The notes beneath the pieces were generated by a model. The model ran no database searches and had not been told where the DNA came from. It saw nothing but the letters and a program-made list of their open reading frames with translations. The position numbers and the translations under genes were made by a program. From Bacillota bacterium (GTDB lineage Bacteria; Bacillota; Clostridia; Christensenellales; Borkfalkiaceae), in contig JAEYEN010000097.1 in NCBI GenBank assembly GCA_023403375.1, forward strand, positions 1 to 5,993: DNA of 5,993 nt, given 5' to 3'. Positions 1-5,522 of this stretch are shown in pieces (the first letter of the stretch is position 1; each line of letters begins with the position of its first letter).

Positions 1-1059
1 TCTTATAACAGACCAATACTCCCAGCCATTTAGTCGTGATGCTTTTACTTTTTTTATCTTTGCAATTGCAGAATGGATGTCTGTTTCGGTTCCGTCATCT
101 TTTAATAACTTACCCGTTTTGGTTAAAGAATAATAGGGTATATCTTTAAAAAACAACTTTTCGCCAACATTGAAATATCCGTTGTTTATCATTTCCTCAA
201 AAGAAACTTTTGGTGGTTTTTTATCAAAAGTTGCATTTTCGATATCTCCGATAACGCATCTCTCGTTATCAATTCTTTTTTGTCCGTATTCGCAATAATG
301 CTCATCTTTTTCAATGCAAATGTAGCGTCTTCCCATGCGTTTTGCTACCGCTCCGGTTGTCATCGTTCCACCAAAGGGGTCTAAAATAATATCATTTAAC
401 TTTGAAGTAATAGCAATTATTCGATATAATAATTCTTCGGGTTTTTGTGTGGAATGAAGTTTATTGCCTTTTTCATCTTTTATTCTTTCATTGCCTTGAC
501 AAACGGGAATTCGCCAAACAGAGCCAAGTTGTTTGCGTATTCCAGTCGAAAAATCTTTTTCACAAACAGTGTCTTTGTTTAGTTCTTTTGCGGTTTTATA
601 ATTAAAGGTATAAGAAGACTTTTGGCTTTTTACAGCCCAAATTAAGGTTTCGTGAGAATTGTTTAATCTTGTTCCCATAAAATTTGGTGTGGGATTTTTC
701 TTTGCCCAAATTACATCATTTATAACCCAAAAACCGAGTTCTTGCATTATAGAACCGATAGTGTAAATACACTGCATTCCACCTATAACCCAAAATGACC
801 CATTTTTTTTGAGAATCCTTTTGCATTCTGTTAACCACTTTCTCGTGAAATCTTGATAGTTAGTTAATGAAGTAAATTGATTGTCCCATTCATCATAACA
901 ACCTTCGTATTCATTTCCATTAACTCTGTGAAGAACACCGTCAAGTCTGAGCCAATATGGTGGGTCAGCAAAAATTAAATCTACGCATTCATCAGGCAAA
1001 GATTTCATTTTTTCTATGGTATCTCCGCACAATATTACGTTGGTTTCAAGTTCAATCAT
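1..1059 (-). CDS. GANTC-type adenine-N6 DNA methyltransferase (M.HinfI/CcrM family), 3' end cut by window
   Basis: Transfers a methyl group from S-adenosylmethionine to the N6 of adenine in DNA, probably within GANTC. I translated 353 codons in one open frame that reaches base 1 without a stop. M.HinfI is about 359 residues, so only a short C-terminal tail should be missing. Seen: the catalytic DPPY at residues 32-35, followed by the CcrM/HinfI-style segment with EWD near 56-58; HSTQKPE at 202-208; the SAM-binding motif DPFGGTMTTG at 227-236, where a Met replaces the usual second Gly; and a C-terminal RAMA-type DNA-recognition region (starting at about residue 280) ending in NGWEYW. Motif order (DPPY before DPF) is that of beta-class methylases. 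Start ATG at 1057-1059 has a clear AGGAGT site six bases upstream. The gene is more AT-rich than those to its right and avoids their GCG and GGC codons, suggesting transfer. No restriction nuclease is visible; one could lie beyond the left edge. GANTC specificity is inferred from family resemblance. Confidence 0.92.
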   Translation of the reverse strand, partial: MIELETNVILCGDTIEKMKSLPDECVDLIFADPPYWLRLDGVLHRVNGNEYEGCYDEWDNQFTSLTNYQDFTRKWLTECKRILKKNGSFWVIGGMQCIYTIGSIMQELGFWVINDVIWAKKNPTPNFMGTRLNNSHETLIWAVKSQKSSYTFNYKTAKELNKDTVCEKDFSTGIRKQLGSVWRIPVCQGNERIKDEKGNKLHSTQKPEELLYRIIAITSKLNDIILDPFGGTMTTGAVAKRMGRRYICIEKDEHYCEYGQKRIDNERCVIGDIENATFDKKPPKVSFEEMINNGYFNVGEKLFFKDIPYYSLTKTGKLLKDDGTETDIHSAIAKIKKVKASRLNGWEYWSVIR

Positions 1060-1085
1060 TCAATTACTCCTTTTGTTACAATAAT

Positions 1086-1094
1086 AGTATATCA
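1086..1094 (-). promoter_or_regulatory. Extended -10 promoter for the methyltransferase
   Basis: On the minus strand this reads TGATATACT, a TGn extension plus a -10 box one base from TATAAT. Transcription would start near 1079 and give a leader of about 20 bases with the AGGAGT ribosome site. I see no convincing -35 box at the expected distance, which fits an extended -10 promoter. Confidence 0.6.
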
Positions 1095-1184
1095 TAAAAA
1101 TAATTCTGACGCATCATTTATTAAAAAAATTTTATATAAAAAACAAGTTAAACTATTATTCATTAAACAAACTTTATTTTTTTG

Positions 1185-1193
1185 TGATACAAT
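1185..1193 (+). promoter_or_regulatory. Extended -10 promoter for the membrane-flavodoxin gene
   Basis: TGATACAAT is a TGn extension plus TACAAT. Only a weak TTAAAC (1163-1168) lies upstream, with a 19-base spacer. The expected start near 1200 leaves a leader of about 23 bases before the ATG at 1223. Because this box overlaps the in-frame GTG at 1184, it argues against that GTG as the translation start. Confidence 0.5.
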
Positions 1194-1222
1194 ATAAAAA
1201 AAGGGAAAGGAAGTTTTTATCT

Positions 1223-2143
1223 ATGAACAGGCGATATAAAATCGCAAGGGCGATACTTATATTCTGGACGTTATTTATCGGTATCGGCGCGGTTGGCGGC
1301 GCGCTTTGTATGTTAATAGACCCAAGCGGTAAATTTATGGGAATGGACGCTATGTTGCCGTACTTTCAGAAACTTCCGTTTGCAGAGCAAATCTTTCAGG
1401 ACTTTGTGTTTTCTGGAATTGCACTTTTGATAGTCAACGGCATAACAAATTTAACCGCGGCGGCATTCTTGTTTGCAAAAAGAAAGGCGGGCATAATTTT
1501 AGGAACTATATTCGGCCTAACGCTTATGCTTTGGATATGTATCCAGTTTTATATGTTTCCGTTTAATTTTATGTCTACAATATATTTTATTTTCGGATTT
1601 TTACAGTTTGTAACAGGGTATATCTGTTTTGTCGGATATAAGCAAAGCGAGTTTACGTTCGATGGCGCCGATTACAAAAATATCGGTAAAGATAAATCCC
1701 AAATTGTAATTTACTTTTCCCGCACGGGCTATACTAGAAAAGCGGCTTACGAATATGCGGACAAACTCGGCGCAGAACTTTTAGAAATAACCACTACCGA
1801 AAAAATAAGCGGTAATTTAGGCTTCTGGTGGTGCGGCAGGTTCGGAATGCATAAATGGGGTATGCCGATAAATAAAGTCGAAACGGACTTTAACAAATAT
1901 AAAACGGTAACCGTTTTTTCGCCCGTCTGGGTTTTTGGAATCAGCGCGCCCGTAAGGCAGTTTCTTTTGGAAAATGCAGAAAAATTAAACGAATTTAACC
2001 TTGTTATAACGCATTTTATGGCATCCGACCTTAATAGAGTAAAAAAGCAGGCTGACGAATTGACTAACAATAAATGTAAAGAATTTAGGTCTTACAAATG
2101 CCGTTTCGGAAAAATAACGCGAAAAAATGGCACGGAAAAATAA
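1223..2143 (+). CDS. Membrane-anchored flavodoxin-domain protein
   Basis: A 306-residue protein with two parts. Residues 1-140 hold four predicted membrane helices (about 8-32, 61-84, 88-110, 116-139) of a domain I do not recognise. Residues about 158-306 are a flavodoxin-like domain: a beta strand QIVIYFS, then the FMN-phosphate loop SRTGYT at 166-171, and the second flavin-contacting loop SPVWVFGISAPV at 233-244, typical of this family. The flavin domain should sit on the cytoplasmic face and carry electrons to or from an unidentified membrane or soluble partner; the partner is not shown by the sequence. The frame is open upstream to a GTG at 1184, but I chose the ATG at 1223 because AGGAAG (1208-1213) sits nine bases before it and a promoter -10 box overlaps the GTG. 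It is monocistronic, with its own promoter and the strong terminator at 2244-2280. Flavodoxin assignment is firm; substrate and role are unknown. Confidence 0.85.
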   Translation: MNRRYKIARAILIFWTLFIGIGAVGGALCMLIDPSGKFMGMDAMLPYFQKLPFAEQIFQDFVFSGIALLIVNGITNLTAAAFLFAKRKAGIILGTIFGLTLMLWICIQFYMFPFNFMSTIYFIFGFLQFVTGYICFVGYKQSEFTFDGADYKNIGKDKSQIVIYFSRTGYTRKAAYEYADKLGAELLEITTTEKISGNLGFWWCGRFGMHKWGMPINKVETDFNKYKTVTVFSPVWVFGISAPVRQFLLENAEKLNEFNLVITHFMASDLNRVKKQADELTNNKCKEFRSYKCRFGKITRKNGTEK

Positions 2144-2243
2144 TACGGAAAAAATAAAGGGAAGCGATTAAGATAAAGACGTTTAATTTTGAATAAAAAT
2201 AAATCAGGTCCCGAAAAACAAATAAATTTCGGAAATGGAAAAC

Positions 2244-2280
2244 AAAAACCCTTGTAGTTTTAAAAACTACAAGGGTTTTT
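2244..2280. terminator. Bidirectional rho-independent terminator, 18-bp perfect stem
   Basis: Arms 2244-2261 and 2263-2280 are perfect reverse complements (core ACCCTTGTAGT / ACTACAAGGGT), with A and T tracts at the outer ends. On the plus strand it ends in TTTTT and stops the membrane-flavodoxin gene. Read on the minus strand it also ends in a T run and lies two bases after the tRNA 3' end, so it serves both convergent transcripts. Confidence 0.92.
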
Positions 2281-2282
2281 CT

Positions 2283-2358
2283 TGGAGCTGCTAACCGGAG
2301 TCGAACCGGTGACCTCATCCTTACCAAGGATGTGCTCTACCAACTGAGCCATAGCAGC
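2283..2358 (-). tRNA. tRNA-Thr (anticodon GGT)
   Basis: The 76-base minus-strand sequence folds into a full cloverleaf: acceptor GCTGCTA/TAGCAGC (7 bp), D stem GCTC/GAGC, anticodon stem CATCC/GGATG around the loop TTGGTAA, and T stem ACCGG/CCGGT around TTCGACT. The anticodon GGT (2323-2325) reads threonine ACC/ACU codons. The discriminator base is T, and the 3' CCA is encoded at 2283-2285. It is a single tRNA with its own consensus promoter upstream and the shared terminator immediately downstream. Confidence 0.98.
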
Positions 2359-2376
2359 AAATAAGCGTTTTTGCAG

Positions 2377-2395
2377 GCGTTCTTTTTCGGAACGC
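2377..2395 (-). other. Hairpin in the tRNA-Thr 5' leader
   Basis: GCGTTC (2377-2382) and GAACGC (2390-2395) pair across a seven-base loop. The predicted transcription start is near 2395, so the hairpin would form the very 5' end of the tRNA precursor, about 18 bases before the mature 5' end. It is followed by no T run in the tRNA direction, so it is not a terminator. A role in protecting or processing the precursor is inference. Confidence 0.45.
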
Positions 2396-2401
2396 TTTAC
2401 C

Positions 2402-2430
2402 ATTATATTAAATAAAAAAATTTTTGTCAA
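2402..2430 (-). promoter_or_regulatory. Consensus sigma-A promoter of tRNA-Thr
   Basis: On the minus strand, TTGACA (2425-2430) and TATAAT (2402-2407) are both perfect consensus with an ideal 17-base spacer that is almost pure A/T. This is the strongest-looking promoter in the window, as expected for a tRNA. The predicted start is near 2395, giving a 5' leader of about 37 bases that RNase P must remove. Confidence 0.93.
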
Positions 2431-2471
2431 TAAAAGACAAACAAATTATAACATTTTTTTAATAAAACTTA

Positions 2472-2499
2472 TTGAAAATTATTTAACCTATGATAAAAT
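2472..2499 (+). promoter_or_regulatory. Promoter of the iron-sulfur flavoprotein gene
   Basis: TTGAAA (2472-2477), a 16-base spacer, and TAAAAT (2494-2499) preceded by TGA, giving an extended -10. The start near 2506 would leave only about 15 bases of leader, just enough for the AAGGAG ribosome site at 2508-2513. There is no room for a riboswitch or attenuator. Confidence 0.75.
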
Positions 2500-2520
2500 G
2501 TTAAAAAAAGGAGTGAGTAT

Positions 2521-3141
2521 ATGCAAGTATTGATGATAAACGGAAGTCCGCACGAGCACGGTACAACCGCTACGGCGCTTTCGGAAATAGCAAAAGAACT
2601 TAAAGTTTGCGGAATAGACAGTAAAATCATAACCGTCGGCAATAAACCAGTCAGGGGATGTCTTGCTTGCGGCGGTTGTCTTACGAAAGGCGAGTGCGTT
2701 CAGCAAGATGCTTTTGTAAACGATGTTGTTAAGGAAATAAACGAGTCTGACGGACTTATTGTCGGCAGTCCCGTCTATTATGCTTCTATAAACGGCACGT
2801 TGAAATGTTTGCTTGACAGAGTGTTCTACGCAAAAAAGGACTTTTCGCTTAAACCTGCGGCGGCGGTTGCCGTGGCAAGGCGCGCGGGAACGACTGCTAC
2901 GCTTGATATTATCAATAAATATTTTATGATAAGCGGTATGCCTGTTGTTTCTTCTTCTTATTGGAATATGGTGTTCGGTAAAAACGGGGAAGACGCGCTT
3001 AAAGACGAAGAAGGACTTGCCACAATGCGCAATCTGGCAAGAAATATGGCGTTTTTAATTAAATGTATCAAAAGCGGCATAAGTAACGGTATAGAAAAAC
3101 CCGTGGCGGAAAAAGGGATACGAACTAACTTTATAAAATAA
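2521..3141 (+). CDS. NAD(P)H-dependent FMN reductase-like iron-sulfur flavoprotein
   Basis: A 206-residue soluble flavodoxin-fold oxidoreductase. It opens with the strand-and-loop QVLMINGSPHEHGTT (2-16), the FMN phosphate site of NADPH-dependent FMN reductases and iron-sulfur flavoproteins. Next comes a compact cysteine cluster, Cys47-x2-Cys50-x2-Cys53-x5-Cys59, the spacing known to bind a [4Fe-4S] cluster in the Isf family. The second flavin loop GSPVYYASINGTLK is at 82-95. Isf-type proteins move electrons between reductants such as NAD(P)H or ferredoxin and acceptors including O2 or peroxide, and many clostridial homologues have no known substrate. The ATG at 2521 has AAGGAG seven bases upstream and its own promoter. 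Nothing follows it in the same direction before the terminator at 3241-3271, so it is probably monocistronic. Cluster binding is inferred from cysteine spacing; the family is secure, the substrate unknown. Confidence 0.9.
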   Translation: MQVLMINGSPHEHGTTATALSEIAKELKVCGIDSKIITVGNKPVRGCLACGGCLTKGECVQQDAFVNDVVKEINESDGLIVGSPVYYASINGTLKCLLDRVFYAKKDFSLKPAAAVAVARRAGTTATLDIINKYFMISGMPVVSSSYWNMVFGKNGEDALKDEEGLATMRNLARNMAFLIKCIKSGISNGIEKPVAEKGIRTNFIK

Positions 3142-3240
3142 ACAGTTAATCGTCGGACAAAATCTTTTATCCGTAACTTTTATCAGATAAAATTATCAAA
3201 TATATCTCTTTTCACCATTAAAGCCGATATTATTAAAACG

Positions 3241-3271
3241 AAAAAGCAGCCTTGCTATTAGGCTGCTTTTT
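3241..3271. terminator. Bidirectional rho-independent terminator between convergent genes
   Basis: AAAAAGCAGCC (3241-3251) and GGCTGCTTTTT (3261-3271) form a perfect 11-bp stem around a nine-base loop, with A and T tracts outside a GC core. It lies 99 bases after the iron-sulfur flavoprotein stop codon and 67 bases after the stop of the convergent membrane-protein gene, and can end transcripts from both sides. Confidence 0.92.
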
Positions 3272-3338
3272 AAGTTATGACTTTATATGCGTATATTTGT
3301 GTTTGTTTTATATACTCTTAGTAAGTGCTTTGTATATT

Positions 3339-3896
3339 TTAATAGGGTTTTCTGAAATTTTTAAATTGCCTTACAGTAAGGCAGATGGATAAAACAAACA
3401 AACCCGCAAAAGAAATAACGCCGCTTTCTTTAAGTACCCATATAGCATCCGTTCCTTTTGCGATAAGTATAACGTAGGCAACCATAACCGCAAGGAAAGC
3501 TACCGCACATATTATAGTTACAAAACCCGAAATTATACTTAAAACGTTAAATAGAATTCTCACGCCGTTAAGTCTGAAAACCAAAAGAGTTACCGCAAGT
3601 ATAACGTCCGCCAGAACTACTATAAAATAAGCGTAAACGGAGTACTTTATAACGGTCGCTATAATATTTATAACTGAAACGCTTAAATCGGGGATTATAA
3701 GACCGTAAGTTTCGGCAGAAATTTCGGCAAGGTCTAACAGTCCGCCATCGCCAAGAACAGGCATTTTGCTGTACGTGAACGTGATACCGTTTGCAAAAGT
3801 AAAGGGCACAAAAACCACGCACGCGCAAATAACCGCAAAAACAATCGCGGCAACGCATTTGCCGACAGATACATATTTCCAACTATCGTTTAACAT
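3339..3896 (-). CDS. Small four-helix membrane protein of unknown function
   Basis: I do not recognise this 185-residue protein. It is strongly hydrophobic with helices at about 13-36, 84-107, 112-146 (long, perhaps two segments in another model) and 157-176. A polar stretch at about 37-75 between helices 1 and 2 is probably extracytoplasmic, and the tail (RQFKNFRKPY) is short and basic, consistent with a cytoplasmic C-terminus. No catalytic or binding motif is visible. The ATG at 3894-3896 follows an AAGGGAA ribosome site that lies within overlapping short hairpins (3900-3923). It sits 98 bases after the alkD-like gene on the same strand with no terminator between, so it is likely the last gene of the mtnN-alkD transcript; a weak -10-like TATAAA (3934-3939) might also serve it. 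It ends before the 3241-3271 terminator. It is a real gene on frame length, start signals and coherent membrane topology. Confidence 0.75.
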   Translation of the reverse strand: MLNDSWKYVSVGKCVAAIVFAVICACVVFVPFTFANGITFTYSKMPVLGDGGLLDLAEISAETYGLIIPDLSVSVINIIATVIKYSVYAYFIVVLADVILAVTLLVFRLNGVRILFNVLSIISGFVTIICAVAFLAVMVAYVILIAKGTDAIWVLKESGVISFAGLFVLSICLTVRQFKNFRKPY

Positions 3897-3899
3897 TCT

Positions 3900-3923
3900 T
3901 TCCCTTCCGTCGGGAATACCGAC
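3900..3923 (-). promoter_or_regulatory. Overlapping alternative hairpins at the membrane-protein ribosome site
   Basis: In the minus-strand transcript, GTCGG pairs with CCGAC (3919-3923 with 3909-3913), or alternatively TTCCC pairs with GGGAA (3912-3916 with 3900-3904). The two stems share bases and exclude each other, and only the second hides the ribosome site directly before the ATG at 3896. The stems are only 5 bp, so regulation is a possibility, not a claim. Confidence 0.3.
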
Positions 3924-3994
3924 TTTTTTTATTTTTATATATATTTTTGTATATAGAGTCTTTTCGGATTTTGTTTATATTTCTTATATTCTTG

Positions 3995-4756
3995 TCAGAC
4001 CGATTTTATTTTAAGCGTTTTCAGAAACGCCTTTTTTTCATCGGTGATTCTGAAACTTTCAACGGCTTTTTGAATAGATTTGTTGTTTACAAACGCCGAT
4101 AATTTTTTGTTTTCAAGATAGGGCATGGCTTTGTCGTATTGTTTTACAAGCGCAACGCTCCAAAACCAACTTACCGCCATATCTATATAATATTCGCCGC
4201 TTTTAACATTTCGGACGAGTTCTAAAATTTCTTCCGAAAAATTGTCGTCCAGATAGTAATCCAAAAGCAAAACCACCGCAAAGCGTATTGTATACGTTTT
4301 GTCGGAATCAAGATAATTCTTTATTATGCTCAAACTTTCCGCGGGGCGTTTTTTAACGTCCTTAAAGGCGGCGGCAACGCTGTCGCATATCGCCCAGTTG
4401 TCAACGTTCGGTAAAAACTCGCCGAACAACCTGATTTTTTCCGGAAAATCACATTTGACGTATCCGAGTATCAGTCCGTGCAGAAACCACTCTTCGTAAT
4501 ACCTGTGTTCGCGCTCTAAATATGTATATGCAAGCGAAAGATTTTTGCTTATGCTTTTTGCCGCGTTTTTAAGCGTGGGAACCTTTATTCCCAAAATTTC
4601 ATATTCTGTATCCGGAACGAGTTTTTTGGTAAAATCCGCATATTCGCTATCTTTTAAGGAGAAGAGATAGGTCGTTATCTCGTCCGCACTTTTAAATTTC
4701 AACGCTTCGCCGTTCGATGCGGGCGAATTGTCGTTTGTAATTTTATCTCGGTTCAT
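3995..4756 (-). CDS. alkD: AlkD-family DNA alkylation repair glycosylase
   Basis: A 253-residue all-helical HEAT-like-repeat protein of the DNA alkylation repair family. AlkD removes positively charged 3-methyladenine and 7-methylguanine from DNA without flipping the base. By my alignment from memory with Bacillus cereus AlkD, the residues that contact the lesion are all kept: Trp121, Asp125, Arg158 and Trp197 correspond to AlkD Trp109, Asp113, Arg148 and Trp187. Surrounding motifs DNWAICDS (119-126), YTIRFAVVLLLDYY (155-168) and DMAVSWFWSVALVK (192-205) are typical of clostridial members. About 25 extra residues precede the first conserved helix. The ATG at 4754-4756 is the only ATG ahead of the conserved core, yet it lacks a proper ribosome site (CGAGT directly against it), so initiation may be weak, leaderless or at a different codon. 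It lies 90 bases after the mtnN-like gene and 98 before the membrane-protein gene, all on one strand. The fold and family are secure; base specificity is inferred. Confidence 0.9.
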   Translation of the reverse strand: MNRDKITNDNSPASNGEALKFKSADEITTYLFSLKDSEYADFTKKLVPDTEYEILGIKVPTLKNAAKSISKNLSLAYTYLEREHRYYEEWFLHGLILGYVKCDFPEKIRLFGEFLPNVDNWAICDSVAAAFKDVKKRPAESLSIIKNYLDSDKTYTIRFAVVLLLDYYLDDNFSEEILELVRNVKSGEYYIDMAVSWFWSVALVKQYDKAMPYLENKKLSAFVNNKSIQKAVESFRITDEKKAFLKTLKIKSV

Positions 4757-4811
4757 ACTCGTATATAGATAGATATTTTTACTTCTGTTTTAGTTGTATT
4801 TATAATTTGGT

Positions 4812-4827
4812 TTACGTTTTTACGTAA
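4812..4827. repeat. Perfect inverted repeat TTACGT-TTTT-ACGTAA
   Basis: Two 6-base arms, each itself containing the palindrome ACGT, around a four-base spacer, in the 90-base gap between the mtnN-like stop and the alkD start. It has no T run in the transcribed direction and a weak stem, so it is not a terminator. A dyad protein-binding site is possible but nothing identifies the protein. Confidence 0.4.
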
Positions 4828-4846
4828 GTTTATTTTGTAGTCTGAT

Positions 4847-5503
4847 TTATGCTTTAATTTCGGTCAACGCTTTTTCGATTATATCTTTAAATCCTTTGCA
4901 GACCGTGGTTAAGTTAACGTAAAAATCTTGCGCAGGGCGGTCGAACGTGTCCGTTACGCCTTTAATCATAAACAACTTAACGCCGTTTGCAAGGCAGGTT
5001 TCGGCAATAGCGCCGCCTTCCATATCTCTTAAAGCGCAACCCGCTTTCCGCACGGTTTTAATGTCTGAAACCTTGTTTGAAAACCTGTCGGCCGTGGCAA
5101 GGCGAACGTGCGGTAAAAATTCAAGGCCGCATAACGTTGTGGGGAAAACCCATCTGTCGTAGTCCTGAATATAGCCGATTTCCACGTCGTCAAGTTCGGT
5201 TATATCGAAGTCGTATTGCACGCAGCCGTCTATCGCATAATAGGATAGGGGGATAACGGAATTGTCCGCGCCGCCGGCAGTTCCGAAATTCAGAATATAT
5301 TCGGGTGAGAACACGGAAATAAGCGTTTGCGCGGTCATTGCCGCATTTACTTTGCCTATTCCGCTATACATAAGCACACAGTCTTTCCCGAAAAGTTTGC
5401 CCTTTACCGCCGTTTTGCCGTTTATAGTTAAACGACTGACTTCGGTAAAGCAATTTTCAACGTATTCGGCTTCTTTTTTAAGCGCGACGATTAAACCTAT
5501 CAT
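4847..5503 (-). CDS. mtnN: 5'-methylthioadenosine/S-adenosylhomocysteine nucleosidase (MTAN-like)
   Basis: A 218-residue cytosolic purine nucleoside phosphorylase-superfamily enzyme that should cleave the glycosidic bond of methylthioadenosine and S-adenosylhomocysteine, freeing adenine and removing the inhibitory by-product of SAM-dependent methylation. Compared with E. coli MTAN (from memory), the catalytic residues are kept: Glu11 (Glu12), Glu162 in RDMEGGA (Glu174) and Asp185 in GVTDTFD (Asp197). The family landmarks SGIGKVNAA (47-55), NFGTAGG (72-78) and VQYDFD (95-100) are present. One difference is Thr184 in place of the Ser that precedes the catalytic Asp. Length is slightly under the usual 230. 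The ATG at 5501-5503 is preceded by AAAAGGT about seven bases away and by a strong promoter at 5546-5574. It heads a three-gene same-strand run with alkD and a membrane protein. Nucleosidase class is firm; a related activity on another nucleoside cannot be excluded. Confidence 0.9.
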   Translation of the reverse strand: MIGLIVALKKEAEYVENCFTEVSRLTINGKTAVKGKLFGKDCVLMYSGIGKVNAAMTAQTLISVFSPEYILNFGTAGGADNSVIPLSYYAIDGCVQYDFDITELDDVEIGYIQDYDRWVFPTTLCGLEFLPHVRLATADRFSNKVSDIKTVRKAGCALRDMEGGAIAETCLANGVKLFMIKGVTDTFDRPAQDFYVNLTTVCKGFKDIIEKALTEIKA

Positions 5504-5522
5504 TAGCGTAACCTTTTATCAA

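Noticed and set aside
1747..2070. Minus-strand open frame of 107 codons
   Set aside because: It lies wholly opposite the flavodoxin domain and its translation has no recognisable domain or good ribosome site; the plus-strand protein is clearly the real one.
2085..2327. Minus-strand open frame of 80 codons
   Set aside because: It runs through the tRNA-Thr gene and the terminator hairpin, which cannot be coding.
2488..2706. Minus-strand open frame of 72 codons
   Set aside because: Antisense to the promoter, ribosome site and N-terminal FMN loop of the iron-sulfur flavoprotein gene.
3178..3192. Palindrome TTTTATC-A-GATAAAA after the iron-sulfur flavoprotein gene
   Set aside because: It lies in a 3' untranslated stretch of low complexity with no T run and no nearby promoter; probably chance. 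The rest of 3142-3240 shows nothing else.
3909..3930. GTCGG/CCGAC stem followed by seven T on the plus strand, like a terminator
   Set aside because: The stem is only 5 bp and no plus-strand gene leads into it; it lies in the leader of a minus-strand gene.
3568..4014. Open frames on the minus strand (3568-3882) and plus strand (3766-4014)
   Set aside because: Both overlap the four-helix membrane protein gene in other frames; the first is an implausible Cys/Arg-rich translation and the second lacks start signals.
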